Source: DATLXU01 sp035575515
Lineage (GTDB): Bacteria; Acidobacteriota; Blastocatellia; UBA7656
Reading direction: 5' to 3'
NCBI GenBank assembly: GCA_035575515.1
Contig: DATLXU010000129.1
Span: 1 to 25,603, forward strand
DNA: 25,603 nt
Positions within the stretch are counted from its first letter, which is position 1; every line of letters starts with the position of its first letter. The translations under genes were made by a program, and so were the position numbers. Under the pieces are notes generated by a model. That model worked only from the letters and a program-made list of their open reading frames with translations. It made no database searches and had not been told where the DNA came from. Shown here one piece after another: positions 17,168 to 25,041 of this stretch.

Positions 17168-17482
17168 ATGAGCGCTGCTGGGATGTGCACTTCTACAGGG
17201 ACCAAGACGGAGTCCCGTAGCTATTTGCGCGCGCGTTGTGAGGTAAATGGATTGGGGCGCGACTGCCGCATTCTCAACCTCTCCTCGCGCAAAGCTTTTG
17301 TTGAAAGCTTCGTTCCCGCAATCACAGGATCAAAGGTATCGCTTCAATTTCGATTGCCCAACGGTTATGTCGTATGCACGACAGGCGTGGTGAGCAATCA
17401 CGAATTCAAAGTAGGATTCGGAGTTGATTTCACGGGAATGTCCGCCGCGGACTTCGATCAACTGCATAACTTCGTAGGCTGA
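17168..17482 (+). CDS. Small PilZ-domain protein
   Basis: This 104-residue, single-domain protein looks like PilZ, a domain that often binds cyclic di-GMP. It has the RxxxR arginines (R17 and R21 in RSYLR), a NLSSRKA version of the (D/N)xSxxG motif (N37, S39 kept, the final glycine replaced by A43), and the beta-strand pattern ending VGFGVDFTGMSAADFDQL. The missing glycine means c-di-GMP binding is not assured. AAGGAG stands before the ATG. It is a lone gene between the divergent def and the convergent TolC gene, ending before a hairpin terminator at 17585. Confidence 0.82.
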   Translation: MSAAGMCTSTGTKTESRSYLRARCEVNGLGRDCRILNLSSRKAFVESFVPAITGSKVSLQFRLPNGYVVCTTGVVSNHEFKVGFGVDFTGMSAADFDQLHNFVG

Positions 17483-17584
17483 TCGTTCAGCCCTACTCAA
17501 GTTCATCGCAATCACAAATCACAATCCGCTTTCTCTGGATTGAAATCCATTTCATACTCTGCCCGATTCGATAGCTTCAAAAGT

Positions 17585-17610
17585 AAAGGGTGGCCTCAAA
17601 GCCACCCTTT
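17585..17610. terminator. Bidirectional hairpin terminator
   Basis: A 10-bp perfect stem, AAAGGGTGGC (17585-17594) and GCCACCCTTT (17601-17610), has a 6-base loop. It is T-rich on both outer sides and lies between the convergent PilZ (ends 17482) and TolC-family (ends 17645) genes. Confidence 0.75.
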
Positions 17611-17644
17611 CGAATTTAACAAAGCCGCGCTTGATCAGCCCCGA

Positions 17645-19657
17645 CTAACGGCTTCCGAGTGCCGACGTGACCTGCACGTTATTGCTCACGAGCGTCATAC
17701 CAGTGACGCGCTGCAGGTCGGCAAGCGCCTTGTTGTAATCTGTAAGCGCGCGCACCTCTGTGCCCTGCGCGACCGCAAGATCGGTCTGCCGCTGCAGGAC
17801 GAAGAAGTTCGTCGAAAGTCCCGCGCGGAATTTTTCAAGCTCACCTTGATACTGCGCCTCAGCCGCTATGCGGGCTGCGCGCGCGGCCTCGAACCTCTGC
17901 TTGGCAGCCTCGACCGATTGCAGCGCGTTGCGCACATCAATTTGAACAGTCTGCACAAGCTGCCGCTGGCGGGCGTCGAGTTGGCGAAGCTCAGCCAGCG
18001 AGCGGCCAAGATTGCCTTCGGCTGTCCGGTTGCGCCACGGAAAGCTAATCCTCACGCCGACCTGATATGTGCGGAAATCCTGGCCGAACAGGTTCTTCAA
18101 CGCCTGAAAGTACCCGCCCCTGAACCTCTCAGGCACGCTCGCGCCAACGGCAGTAGGAACCGGCGGCGTCGGGTTAAACGTGTCGAGATCGAGTCTCGTC
18201 AAAGCCAGGTTGAGGTTGGTAATCAAGCCCTGCGTCACGGCGTCGAAGCCGCCTGTTCCGCGAATCAAAGTTGAAGGCGTGCCGGCAAGCCCCGTGTTCG
18301 TGTAGAAACCGATGAAGTCCAATTGCGGTTTGGTCTGGTTTTTGAAAAACTTTATATCAACATTCTTCTGCTCGATCTGAAGTCTCATCTGATCAAGCTC
18401 AGGGCGATTCTTCAATGCGAGCCTCGTTGCTTCTTCGAGCGAGAATGTCTGCTGGCCGAACTGCGGTTCGTCCGTAGGGACTATCTCCGCAGTCCACATT
18501 TTGTCGTTCGGGTCTTTGATGAGCAGGCCCTTCAAAACGTTTTCAGCAGTCGTGATGCCTTGCAGCGCGATGATTACATCGCCCTTGCGCGATTCGAGCG
18601 CAGCCTCAGTCGAACGAAGCTCGATAGGCGCGAGCGTTCCCGCCTCGACCATCTTGCGATTGTTCTCAAGCTGCACTTCGGTGAGCCGCACGGACTCGCG
18701 CGCGATCTGTTCATTTCGAATCGCGAAGACGAGGTCCCAGTACGCGCGCTGCACCTGGTTGATAATTTCTATCACGCGCTGGCGGAACTGGCTGTCGGAA
18801 AGGTCTAGCGTGCGCTTCGCAATCTGGATGTTGCGGCGATTCTGATCAATGGAAAAGTTCCGCATCAAGGGTTGTGTGAATGTAAACGTGAGAGTCGGGC
18901 TGTACTGCGTCGTCAGCGTCGCGGCTGTTGAAGAGGTGTTGATGCGGTTGTTGTTGAAATCAACCTGCCACAAGCCGCCCGTCCGTTCGATTTGTTGATC
19001 GGTCGTAAAATTGTAAGTCAGTATCCTTTGTGTGACCGCCGAGTTTGCGTCGCCGCCGCCGAATATCGAAGCAACGGGAATAGTCTGACTGCGATAGCTC
19101 ACGTCTGAGCCTGAGACTATGTCGTAAATGCCGCGCAGCGCGAACAGGTTAGCCTGCGCAATCTGCACGCCCTGACGAAATGCCTCTATGTCGAGATTGT
19201 TTTGAAGCGCGAGCGCGACCGCGTCCTGAAGACTGATCAATTGCCTTTGATCAGGGTTCACGCCGACGCGCTGGCGAGTGACTTCGGGCGAAAGCGCCAG
19301 CGGCTGCGTGATAGTGCTTGGCGTGGTGGGCTGCTGAGGCTCCTGAGTCGAAGGCGTTACAGGCGCAGCGCCCGGCGCGGGAATGTTGCTCCGCTCGCGC
19401 TGAGTTGGCTGGCCCGGACGCGTGGTGCCCTGCTCTTCCTGACGTTCGCGCTGCTGCTGGATGTCGGGCTTAGGCAGGTCTTTTTTCTGTCCCGGAGGCG
19501 TTTCAGGCGGCTTAGGTTGTTGCGGTTGTTGCTGTTGAGCGACAATTCCGTTTTGAGCAAAAGCTGCTGCGGGAGCAGCCGTCGCAAGCAATGCAGCCAA
19601 AGTTATGGCGGCAAAAACGCGGCTCGATTGATGAAGACTTCGCAAAAATAAATTCAT
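17645..19657 (-). CDS. TolC-family outer membrane efflux/secretion protein
   Basis: At 670 residues this is longer than usual TolC proteins (roughly 420-500). It has a signal peptide (residues 1-35, ending AAFAQ), then a disordered Q/P/E-rich linker to about residue 140, then two repeated OEP domains: ISLQDAVALALQNNLDIEAFRQG opens the first and FSLEEATRLALKNRPELDQMRLQIEQ opens the second. Coiled helical stretches (VIEIINQVQRAYWDLVFAIRNEQIARES; LRQLDARQRQLVQTVQIDVRNALQS) match TolC barrel/tunnel helices. A trimeric duct in the outer membrane is expected. No membrane-fusion (HlyD) or inner pump gene is beside it. SD GAGGGGAAG precedes ATG at 19657. A TetR regulator lies upstream on the same strand. 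Confidence 0.93.
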   Translation of the reverse strand: MNLFLRSLHQSSRVFAAITLAALLATAAPAAAFAQNGIVAQQQQPQQPKPPETPPGQKKDLPKPDIQQQRERQEEQGTTRPGQPTQRERSNIPAPGAAPVTPSTQEPQQPTTPSTITQPLALSPEVTRQRVGVNPDQRQLISLQDAVALALQNNLDIEAFRQGVQIAQANLFALRGIYDIVSGSDVSYRSQTIPVASIFGGGDANSAVTQRILTYNFTTDQQIERTGGLWQVDFNNNRINTSSTAATLTTQYSPTLTFTFTQPLMRNFSIDQNRRNIQIAKRTLDLSDSQFRQRVIEIINQVQRAYWDLVFAIRNEQIARESVRLTEVQLENNRKMVEAGTLAPIELRSTEAALESRKGDVIIALQGITTAENVLKGLLIKDPNDKMWTAEIVPTDEPQFGQQTFSLEEATRLALKNRPELDQMRLQIEQKNVDIKFFKNQTKPQLDFIGFYTNTGLAGTPSTLIRGTGGFDAVTQGLITNLNLALTRLDLDTFNPTPPVPTAVGASVPERFRGGYFQALKNLFGQDFRTYQVGVRISFPWRNRTAEGNLGRSLAELRQLDARQRQLVQTVQIDVRNALQSVEAAKQRFEAARAARIAAEAQYQGELEKFRAGLSTNFFVLQRQTDLAVAQGTEVRALTDYNKALADLQRVTGMTLVSNNVQVTSALGSR

Positions 19658-19902
19658 AACTTCCCCTCAAAGCAATGTCCAGACGTTTGCCCGGTCCTTG
19701 CGCTCACGGATTAAGACGAGCGCTCACAATAATCAAAATGATGTCGCTGTCTGGTTAATCACAGGCTAGTACGACACCACAGTGATTGCCGTTTCAAGAA
19801 TTTCTCCGGCGGGGGCCAACCGGACGCATTACTCTCATTGTCAGAAGAGTAAGTCTATACGCTCAGGGAAGAATTGACCAATCGAAGCGCGCCCGCTTGT
19901 CA

Positions 19903-19947
19903 ATCGCGCGATGCCGATTATTGATGCACGAATCGGCATCGCGCGAT
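19903..19947. repeat. 17-bp perfect palindrome after the small secreted gene
   Basis: Arms 19903-19919 and 19931-19947 (ATCGCGCGATGCCGATT and its reverse complement) flank an 11-base loop, ten bases beyond the stop of the 124-residue gene. There is no T-run. The remaining spacer to the TolC start (19658-19902) has no gene that I can support. Confidence 0.75.
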
Positions 19948-19957
19948 CAGACGCAAA

Positions 19958-20332
19958 CTACTTAGAAATAGATTTTGCGATTGCATCCGTGAATACGAGC
20001 GCGGTGTCTTTGCCCTTGAACTCGATACGCTTGAGTCGATAGGAGCCGTCCGCATTGAGCGTGAAGATGACGGAATTGTCTGCCGCGCGCTTTTCAAGCT
20101 TCGCCAGCTTGTAGGTCGTCTTTAACACTTCACGGTTGCCCTTGGCGAGCGTAAGCTCTCCATCTTTGCCTTCCTCGAACTTGATGATGTACTCGCCCTT
20201 CAAGATCGGCTCGCCGCCGAGCTTGCTGTCGCGCGTGATGACAATCTTCTGGCTGATCTCCTGAGCCGACACGCCAATCGCGCCAAAAGCCAGAACGAGG
20301 CCCAAGATTGTAGATATGACAAATCGCTTCAT
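19958..20332 (-). CDS. Small secreted protein of unknown function
   Basis: I do not recognise this 124-residue protein. It has a clear signal peptide (basic MKRF, hydrophobic core to residue 20, cut after VSAQ). The mature part is beta-rich and charged, with repeated short strands (ISQKIVITRD, GEYIIKFEEG, GSYRLKRIEFKGKDTALVFTD) and no cysteine, so it may be a small periplasmic or cell-surface beta protein. AAGGAG stands before the ATG. It lies between the TolC-family gene downstream and TetR upstream, all on the minus strand, with a palindrome like that at the TetR promoter about 200 bp before its start. This suggests TetR controls it. Confidence 0.75.
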   Translation of the reverse strand: MKRFVISTILGLVLAFGAIGVSAQEISQKIVITRDSKLGGEPILKGEYIIKFEEGKDGELTLAKGNREVLKTTYKLAKLEKRAADNSVIFTLNADGSYRLKRIEFKGKDTALVFTDAIAKSISK

Positions 20333-20527
20333 AACTTAACTCCTTTCTTATCCGTGCAATAACAAAGCCAGTTCAAGGCCGGGTTCGCGCCGCCCCCACA
20401 ACTGCTCGATAAGATGAACCGGACCTCCGAACGTTTCTCTAAATGGTATAACCACTGCATCAGACCAGGTAAATACCCGCCCCTTTTTTGCTTTACGCCG
20501 CTCGCTGCCTGAACGCCATTTAGTACA

Positions 20528-20541
20528 TTAACGACGTTAAG
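20528..20541. promoter_or_regulatory. Candidate TetR operator before the small secreted gene
   Basis: TTAACGACGTTAAG contains the 13-bp perfect palindrome TTAACG-A-CGTTAA. It matches 12 of 14 bases of TTAACGCCGTAAAG at 21216-21229 at the TetR promoter. On the minus strand it lies between a poor -35 (TTGGAA, 20547-20552) and TAATGT. Confidence 0.5.
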
Positions 20542-20571
20542 TTCGGTTCCAAAAAAATTCCAGCTTGCGCT

Positions 20572-21183
20572 TCAGCGCCGCAGCCCCTCGATAAATGTGC
20601 TGATCGTGAGATCAATCAATCTATTCTTCCCGGCCCAGGGGAAGTCGGGCTTTGTTATCAGCAGCGAAGTGATGCCGTGATTGCACGCCCAGATAGCCTG
20701 CGACACCGCATCAACATCTTTCTCGCGCAGCTTCCCTTCCCTTATGCACGCATAGACGCACTCGCGCAGACGGTCGTAAGCTCTCATCCCCATCGAGCCT
20801 TCGCGCAGGTAATGCTCCGCGCCAAACTTGCGGTCGGGCTGAAGCATGAATGTCACACGGTAATGATTTGGATTCTTCAGCCCGAACTCGACGTAAGCGC
20901 GGCAGCCTCTTTCCAGAGCCTCAATCGGGTCAGCGTATTGCTGCATGATGTTTTCGAGCTTCTTAGCCAGCTTGGCGAAAGTCTCTTCGCAGATGGCGAA
21001 CAGCAGCGCCGCTTTGTCTTCAAAATAGAGGTAGATGGTCGTCGGGGAATATTCGATCTTTTCCGCTATGCGGCGCATCGAGACGTTCTCGTATCCTTCT
21101 TCGACGAACAACTCGCGCGCCGCGTCGAGTATGTCCTGCCGCAGCGCCTCCTTCTCCCGCTCTCGCCTCTGTTTCGATCCCAT
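20572..21183 (-). CDS. TetR/AcrR family transcriptional regulator
   Basis: This 203-residue repressor has the TetR N-terminal HTH at about residues 18-62: ILDAARELFVEEGYENVSMRRIAEK, then IEYSPTTIYLYFEDKAALLFAI. The C-terminal half is helical (FGLKNPNHYRVTFML, ACNHGITSLLITKPDFPW) and should bind an unknown ligand; it resembles the TetR_C 'WHG'-type domain. The ATG at 21183 follows AGGTGAG. Its promoter carries a likely operator, so it should repress itself. Downstream on the same strand lie the small secreted gene and the TolC-family gene, probable regulon members. A run of seven T on the minus strand (20551-20557) may end the transcript, though the stem before it is weak. Confidence 0.92.
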   Translation of the reverse strand: MGSKQRREREKEALRQDILDAARELFVEEGYENVSMRRIAEKIEYSPTTIYLYFEDKAALLFAICEETFAKLAKKLENIMQQYADPIEALERGCRAYVEFGLKNPNHYRVTFMLQPDRKFGAEHYLREGSMGMRAYDRLRECVYACIREGKLREKDVDAVSQAIWACNHGITSLLITKPDFPWAGKNRLIDLTISTFIEGLRR

Positions 21184-21215
21184 CGGAACTCACCTGCCTA
21201 ACAACGTACTGTTAC

Positions 21216-21255
21216 TTAACGCCGTAAAGCATACTACAGCTCATTTCATTGTCAA
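21216..21255 (-). promoter_or_regulatory. TetR promoter with overlapping operator
   Basis: On the minus strand the -35 is a perfect TTGACA (21250-21255) and the -10 is TATGCT (21228-21233), 16 bp apart. The near-palindrome CTTTACGGCGTTAA (21216-21229) overlaps the -10 end, the right place for autorepression. It resembles the site at 20528-20541. Confidence 0.65.
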
Positions 21256-21399
21256 GCATTTTTTTTCGACGCCTCTGCGGCCTCGCCGCGTATCTGCGAG
21301 AACAGGAACTTGTATCACGCACAGACGCAGGGATTCGCAGAAACAATTCCGGCGCTGCGCTTGCCCTTCATTCAGTCAGTTTGTTAGTGTGAAGCCATT

Positions 21400-22791
21400 A
21401 TGGCAACGCTTCAATTTTTGGGCGCAACAGGAACAGTTACAGGATCGAAATATGTGCTCGAAGTCGGCGGCAGCCGCGCGATGATTGATTGTGGGTTGTT
21501 TCAGGGACTCAAAGAACTGAGGCTGCGCAACTGGGAGCCGTTACCGATCAATCCCACCTCAATCAGTTGGGTGTTGCTTACGCACGCGCACATTGACCAC
21601 ACGGGCTATCTGCCTCGACTGGTGAAGGACGGCTTCAGCGGGCCTGTTTATGCGACGACGGGCACAGCTTGTCTTGTAAAAATACTTCTGCCCGATTCGG
21701 CCCGGTTGCAGGAAGAGGACGCCGAGTATGCAAATCGCAAACAGTACTCGAAGCACAAGCCCGCGCTCCCGCTCTACGATGAGCAGGATGCAGAGCGCGC
21801 GATCAGACACCTTCGTGCTGTTCAATATAACGAAGAGGTGCGGCTCAGCAAATTCATCAGCGCGCGATTCCTCGCAGCAGGCCACATACTCGGCTCAAGC
21901 TTCATTGCCGTTGACGTGTCGGAGCGCGACCGCGAGCCGTTTCGTATTTTATTTTCAGGCGATGTTGGCCGCTACGACGAGCCGATACTCAACGATCCTT
22001 CGCCTGTTGATGAAGCAGACTATTTGCTCGTTGAATCAACCTACGGCAATCGGCTCCACGAGCAGACGAATCCGAAAGAGCGGCTGGATAAGATAATCAA
22101 CGAAACGGCAGAGCGCGGCGGCAAAATAATCATTCCGGCCTTCGCCGTCGGGCGCACGCAGTTGCTTGTGTATTACCTGCGCGAGCTTGAAGACGAAGGT
22201 CGCATTCCGGTGCTGCCGGTCTATGTTGATTCGCCGATGGGCGCTTCGACTACCCGCATCTACATGCGCCACACCGAAGATCACGATTTCGATATGCAGA
22301 GGCTCGCGAACCTGCAGCGCAACCCGCTTGCGACCCACAACTTCTTTCTCGTGCAGGGGCGCAGCGGGTCGAAGGCTCTGAATAAAATGCAAGGCCCGGC
22401 GATTATCATCTCTGCGTCGGGGATGGCGACAGGCGGACGCGTGCTCCATCACTTAGCGCAGCACCTGCCCGATCCTGCAAGCACCGTTGTTTTGGTTGGC
22501 TATCAAGCTGCGGGCACGCGCGGCAGGCGGCTTCAAGACGGGGAAAAAGAATTAAAGATTCACGGCGAGATGATTCGCGTCAACGCGCGCGTTGAAACCA
22601 TTGGCAGTTTGTCTGCGCATGCAGATTCGGCGGAGTTGATGCGCTGGCTCAAAGGGTTCAAGCGAGCGCCGCGCGCGACATTCATCATTCATGGCGAGCC
22701 TGATGCTGCTGCGGCATTGCGCGAGCGCATCGCAAGCGAGCTGGGCTGGAACGCTCTCGTTCCAGCTTACAAAGAGAAGGTCGAGCTATAG
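21400..22791 (+). CDS. Metallo-beta-lactamase/beta-CASP ribonuclease (RNA-specific exonuclease family)
   Basis: This 463-residue protein is expected to be an RNA-processing nuclease of the bacterial/archaeal CPSF-like group. The zinc motifs are complete: T61 HAHIDH (H62-H67), AAGHILGSS (His), FSGDVGRYD (Asp). The beta-CASP motifs are VGRTQLLVYYL, DSPMGAST, SASGMATGGRVLHHL, GYQAAGTRG, SLSAHADSAELMRWL and FIIHGEP. The start is the ATG at 21400 with a weak Shine-Dalgarno; the protein begins with the standard ATLQFLGATGTVTGSKY. It is divergent from TetR and the stop is followed at once by a new AAGGAG (22792-22797) for a short reading frame. Confidence 0.94.
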   Translation: MATLQFLGATGTVTGSKYVLEVGGSRAMIDCGLFQGLKELRLRNWEPLPINPTSISWVLLTHAHIDHTGYLPRLVKDGFSGPVYATTGTACLVKILLPDSARLQEEDAEYANRKQYSKHKPALPLYDEQDAERAIRHLRAVQYNEEVRLSKFISARFLAAGHILGSSFIAVDVSERDREPFRILFSGDVGRYDEPILNDPSPVDEADYLLVESTYGNRLHEQTNPKERLDKIINETAERGGKIIIPAFAVGRTQLLVYYLRELEDEGRIPVLPVYVDSPMGASTTRIYMRHTEDHDFDMQRLANLQRNPLATHNFFLVQGRSGSKALNKMQGPAIIISASGMATGGRVLHHLAQHLPDPASTVVLVGYQAAGTRGRRLQDGEKELKIHGEMIRVNARVETIGSLSAHADSAELMRWLKGFKRAPRATFIIHGEPDAAAALRERIASELGWNALVPAYKEKVEL

Positions 22792-22803
22792 AAGGAGCGA
22801 TTA

Positions 22804-22908
22804 ATGACAAGCGGAGAAACGATTTATCACCGGTCGCCTACGGATGATTTGAAATATGCCGCTCCACCACTCGGATCAAAGCATTCATATTGTCAGTCAG
22901 TTCCTTAA
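22804..22908 (+). CDS. Possible 34-residue small protein after the ribonuclease
   Basis: A near-ideal AAGGAG (22792-22797) sits 6 bp before an ATG, opening 34 codons to a TAA at 22906-22908. The peptide starts MTSGETIYHRSPTDD. The frame overlaps the 3' end of the antisense coiled-coil gene from 22838. It may be a real small gene, or the start of a gene later truncated by the neighbour. I do not recognise it. Confidence 0.3.
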   Translation: MTSGETIYHRSPTDDLKYAAPPLGSKHSYCQSVP

Positions 22909-23161
22909 TCTGCTCGCTGTTTTGTTTGATCTGCTCATCCTGCCGCTCGACTATATTTGTGAGGCTTAGCAGCGCATCGGTAAGGTTGCGCAGGTGCGTT
23001 GAGTGCGCCTCTAATCCTTCAGTCAGCTTATTGAGTCCTTCGGTCAGCTTATCGAGTCTCATGTCCAGCTTCAACATGTCTTCGCTGAACTGAGCCTGTT
23101 TCTCCACAATCGTCTCTATGCGGCTGGTAATGCGACGTTCAAAATCACTCTCGCTGCTCAT
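22838..23161 (-). CDS. Small coiled-coil protein of unknown function
   Basis: This 107-residue protein is almost all alpha-helical coiled coil with heptad hydrophobic positions (FSEDMLKLDMRLDKLTEGL, DALLSLTNIVERQDEQIKQ, MNALIRVVERHISNHP). KLTEGL occurs twice in tandem (KLTEGLNKLTEGLEAH), suggesting internal repeat expansion. No signal peptide or membrane segment. The ATG at 23161 has GGAGG upstream. It lies between a nuclease and a Ser/Thr kinase on the same strand as the kinase. I cannot name a function; a scaffold or oligomer is possible. Confidence 0.7.
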   Translation of the reverse strand: MSSESDFERRITSRIETIVEKQAQFSEDMLKLDMRLDKLTEGLNKLTEGLEAHSTHLRNLTDALLSLTNIVERQDEQIKQNSEQIKELTDNMNALIRVVERHISNHP

Positions 23162-23238
23162 AATAACCTCCGACTTCCGGCGCAGCCGTTACCCTCGCGC
23201 CGACTCTCGCTGTTTACGGCGAGACGGATGGCCGCTTT

Positions 23239-24861
23239 TTATGGCTTCTTGTCGTTCTTATTCTCTTTATTCCCGCCGCCGAATATTTTTCTGAAGACTC
23301 CGCCAATGCCTCCACCTTTCTTCTTATCCGTCTTGGCCGCAGCATTAGTATTCGCGGTCGCAGTCTGCTGCGCGGGCGGGGTGGGAGGCGGCTGCGGCTG
23401 GGGCGCAACTTCTACGGGCGCGGGCGCAGTTTCGGGCCGCTGCGTAGTCGTTGCCTCAGCGGTCGGTTCCGCCGCATTCTTATTTTGATTGCTGCGCGAA
23501 ACGGCAGGCCGCGCGGTGTTTGTATTATCGCTGCTTGCTGCCGCTTCGTTTTGCGATGATTGATCATCAGATGAAACGGCAGGCTGCGCTTCTTCTGCAG
23601 TTGGCGCGGGCAGAGCGTTTTGTTCTTCCACAGCGGGAGTTGATTGTTCCGTTTGATCGCTCGCAGGTTGCGCCGTTGAGCGCATGCTCATCCAGGCAAT
23701 AGCCGCTGCAGCTATGACAATCACCGCGATTATCGCTGCTGCGTAGTGATTGCGATTGAGCTTGCGAATCGCGGATGTCTTTTGAGGCGATTGCACCTGA
23801 GTGGCCGCGCCCGCTGCGATTGCAAGTTCACCGCTTGATGTGTCAACTCTTGTGCTCCTGTCGTCAGTCGCGGTCTGTGCTGCTGGAACAGGAGTAACAT
23901 TAGACGGACCAGGTTGCGTGAACGAGTGCGGCGATGAGATGACTTGCGTGGCCTGCTCGCTCGCGGGCGCAGCCGTGGTGGCCGCGTCAAGCGCGCGAGT
24001 CGCCGGCGCGGCATAGGTCGCCTTAGCTCCTTCGAGAGGGTTGGTTGCTGCGCCGAGCGTGCCGAGCAGCACCGCTCGGAATTCGCCCGCGGTCTGGTAG
24101 CGGGCTTCGCGCTTCTTGGCGAGCGCGCGCATTATCGCCTGCTCGACCAGCAGCGGGATCTGCGGCGCGAAGGTTCGCGGCGGAGGCGGCGCAGTTTCAA
24201 TCTGCGCCCTCATCAATTCATATTCGTTGGTGCTCGCAAAAGGCACACGCCCCGTAAGCATCTCGTAAAGCAACACGCCGAGTGAATAAATATCTGAGCG
24301 CGCGTCTGTCTCCATGCCGCGCACCTGTTCAGGCGAAGTATATTCGAGCGTGCCGACGACGCTGCCGTGCCTGGTCATGCGAGCGGTGCCGAGCGCGCGG
24401 GCTATTCCGAAGTCCATAACCTTGATCGAGCCGTCGTCGGTGAGCATTATGTTGGCGGGTTTGATGTCGCGGTGGATTATCCCCATGCGATGCGCGTGGT
24501 CAATGCCTTCGAGCGCCCGCGCGAACAGAACGATTGCGCGGTTCCACTCGAACGGACCATTTTTTTGAATTATTTCGGCGAGCGTCTTGCCGCGAACGAA
24601 CTCCATCACCATGAAATACTCGTCGCCTTCGCGCAGAAAGCTGTAGAGCGTTGCGATGTTTGGGTGATTGAGCTTGGCGAGCGTGACGGCTTCAGCGCGA
24701 AACCGCTCGACGACCTGCGGCTGGCTCGCAAGCTCAGGCCGCAGCACTTTGACGGCGACCTCGCGTTCAAGCATCACGTCTATGCCGCGATAGACCGCAC
24801 CCATCCCGCCCTCGCCGATCTTTTCGGTGATCTGATAATTGCCGACAACTTTGCCGATCAT
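23239..24861 (-). CDS. PknB-like membrane Ser/Thr protein kinase
   Basis: This 540-residue kinase has a complete catalytic domain (about 8-270): the Gly-rich loop (IGEGGMGAVYRG), K38 in VAVKVLRPE, helix-C E57, HRDIKPANIM (D132), the DFG of MDFGIARA (D150), an activation segment with RHGSVVGTLEYTSPEQVRG, and APE-like SPE at 176-178. A single helix (about 371-391) separates it from an outside part. The juxtamembrane region is Ala/Pro/Thr-rich. The outer part (392-540) is disordered, S/N/Q/P/A-rich, and ends with a basic, glycine-rich tail (KKKGGGIGGVFRKIFGGG). There are no PASTA repeats. The start is ATG at 24861, with GGAGG upstream. Targets unknown. Confidence 0.93.
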   Translation of the reverse strand: MIGKVVGNYQITEKIGEGGMGAVYRGIDVMLEREVAVKVLRPELASQPQVVERFRAEAVTLAKLNHPNIATLYSFLREGDEYFMVMEFVRGKTLAEIIQKNGPFEWNRAIVLFARALEGIDHAHRMGIIHRDIKPANIMLTDDGSIKVMDFGIARALGTARMTRHGSVVGTLEYTSPEQVRGMETDARSDIYSLGVLLYEMLTGRVPFASTNEYELMRAQIETAPPPPRTFAPQIPLLVEQAIMRALAKKREARYQTAGEFRAVLLGTLGAATNPLEGAKATYAAPATRALDAATTAAPASEQATQVISSPHSFTQPGPSNVTPVPAAQTATDDRSTRVDTSSGELAIAAGAATQVQSPQKTSAIRKLNRNHYAAAIIAVIVIAAAAIAWMSMRSTAQPASDQTEQSTPAVEEQNALPAPTAEEAQPAVSSDDQSSQNEAAASSDNTNTARPAVSRSNQNKNAAEPTAEATTTQRPETAPAPVEVAPQPQPPPTPPAQQTATANTNAAAKTDKKKGGGIGGVFRKIFGGGNKENKNDKKP

Positions 24862-25041
24862 GTTGGGAGCCTCCGATTAGAACATAAAGAATCTGCCCTT
24901 TGCTTTGCGGTTGTGAGTCCGCGCTGGCCTTTGCCCGTAGTATTATCGTGGCATTTGCGATTTTTTGCGAGCGAAAATTAGGCGCTGAACGAAAGCTGTC
25001 GCACCGAGCGAGCCTGCCTGGCAAATACTCAAACAGCGGCA

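Noticed and set aside
17540..18274. 244-codon plus-strand frame
   Set aside because: It spans the terminator at 17585 and is antisense to the TolC-family gene; arginine/leucine-rich shadow protein.
24367..24981. 204-codon plus-strand frame
   Set aside because: It is antisense to the kinase catalytic domain and shows no family features.
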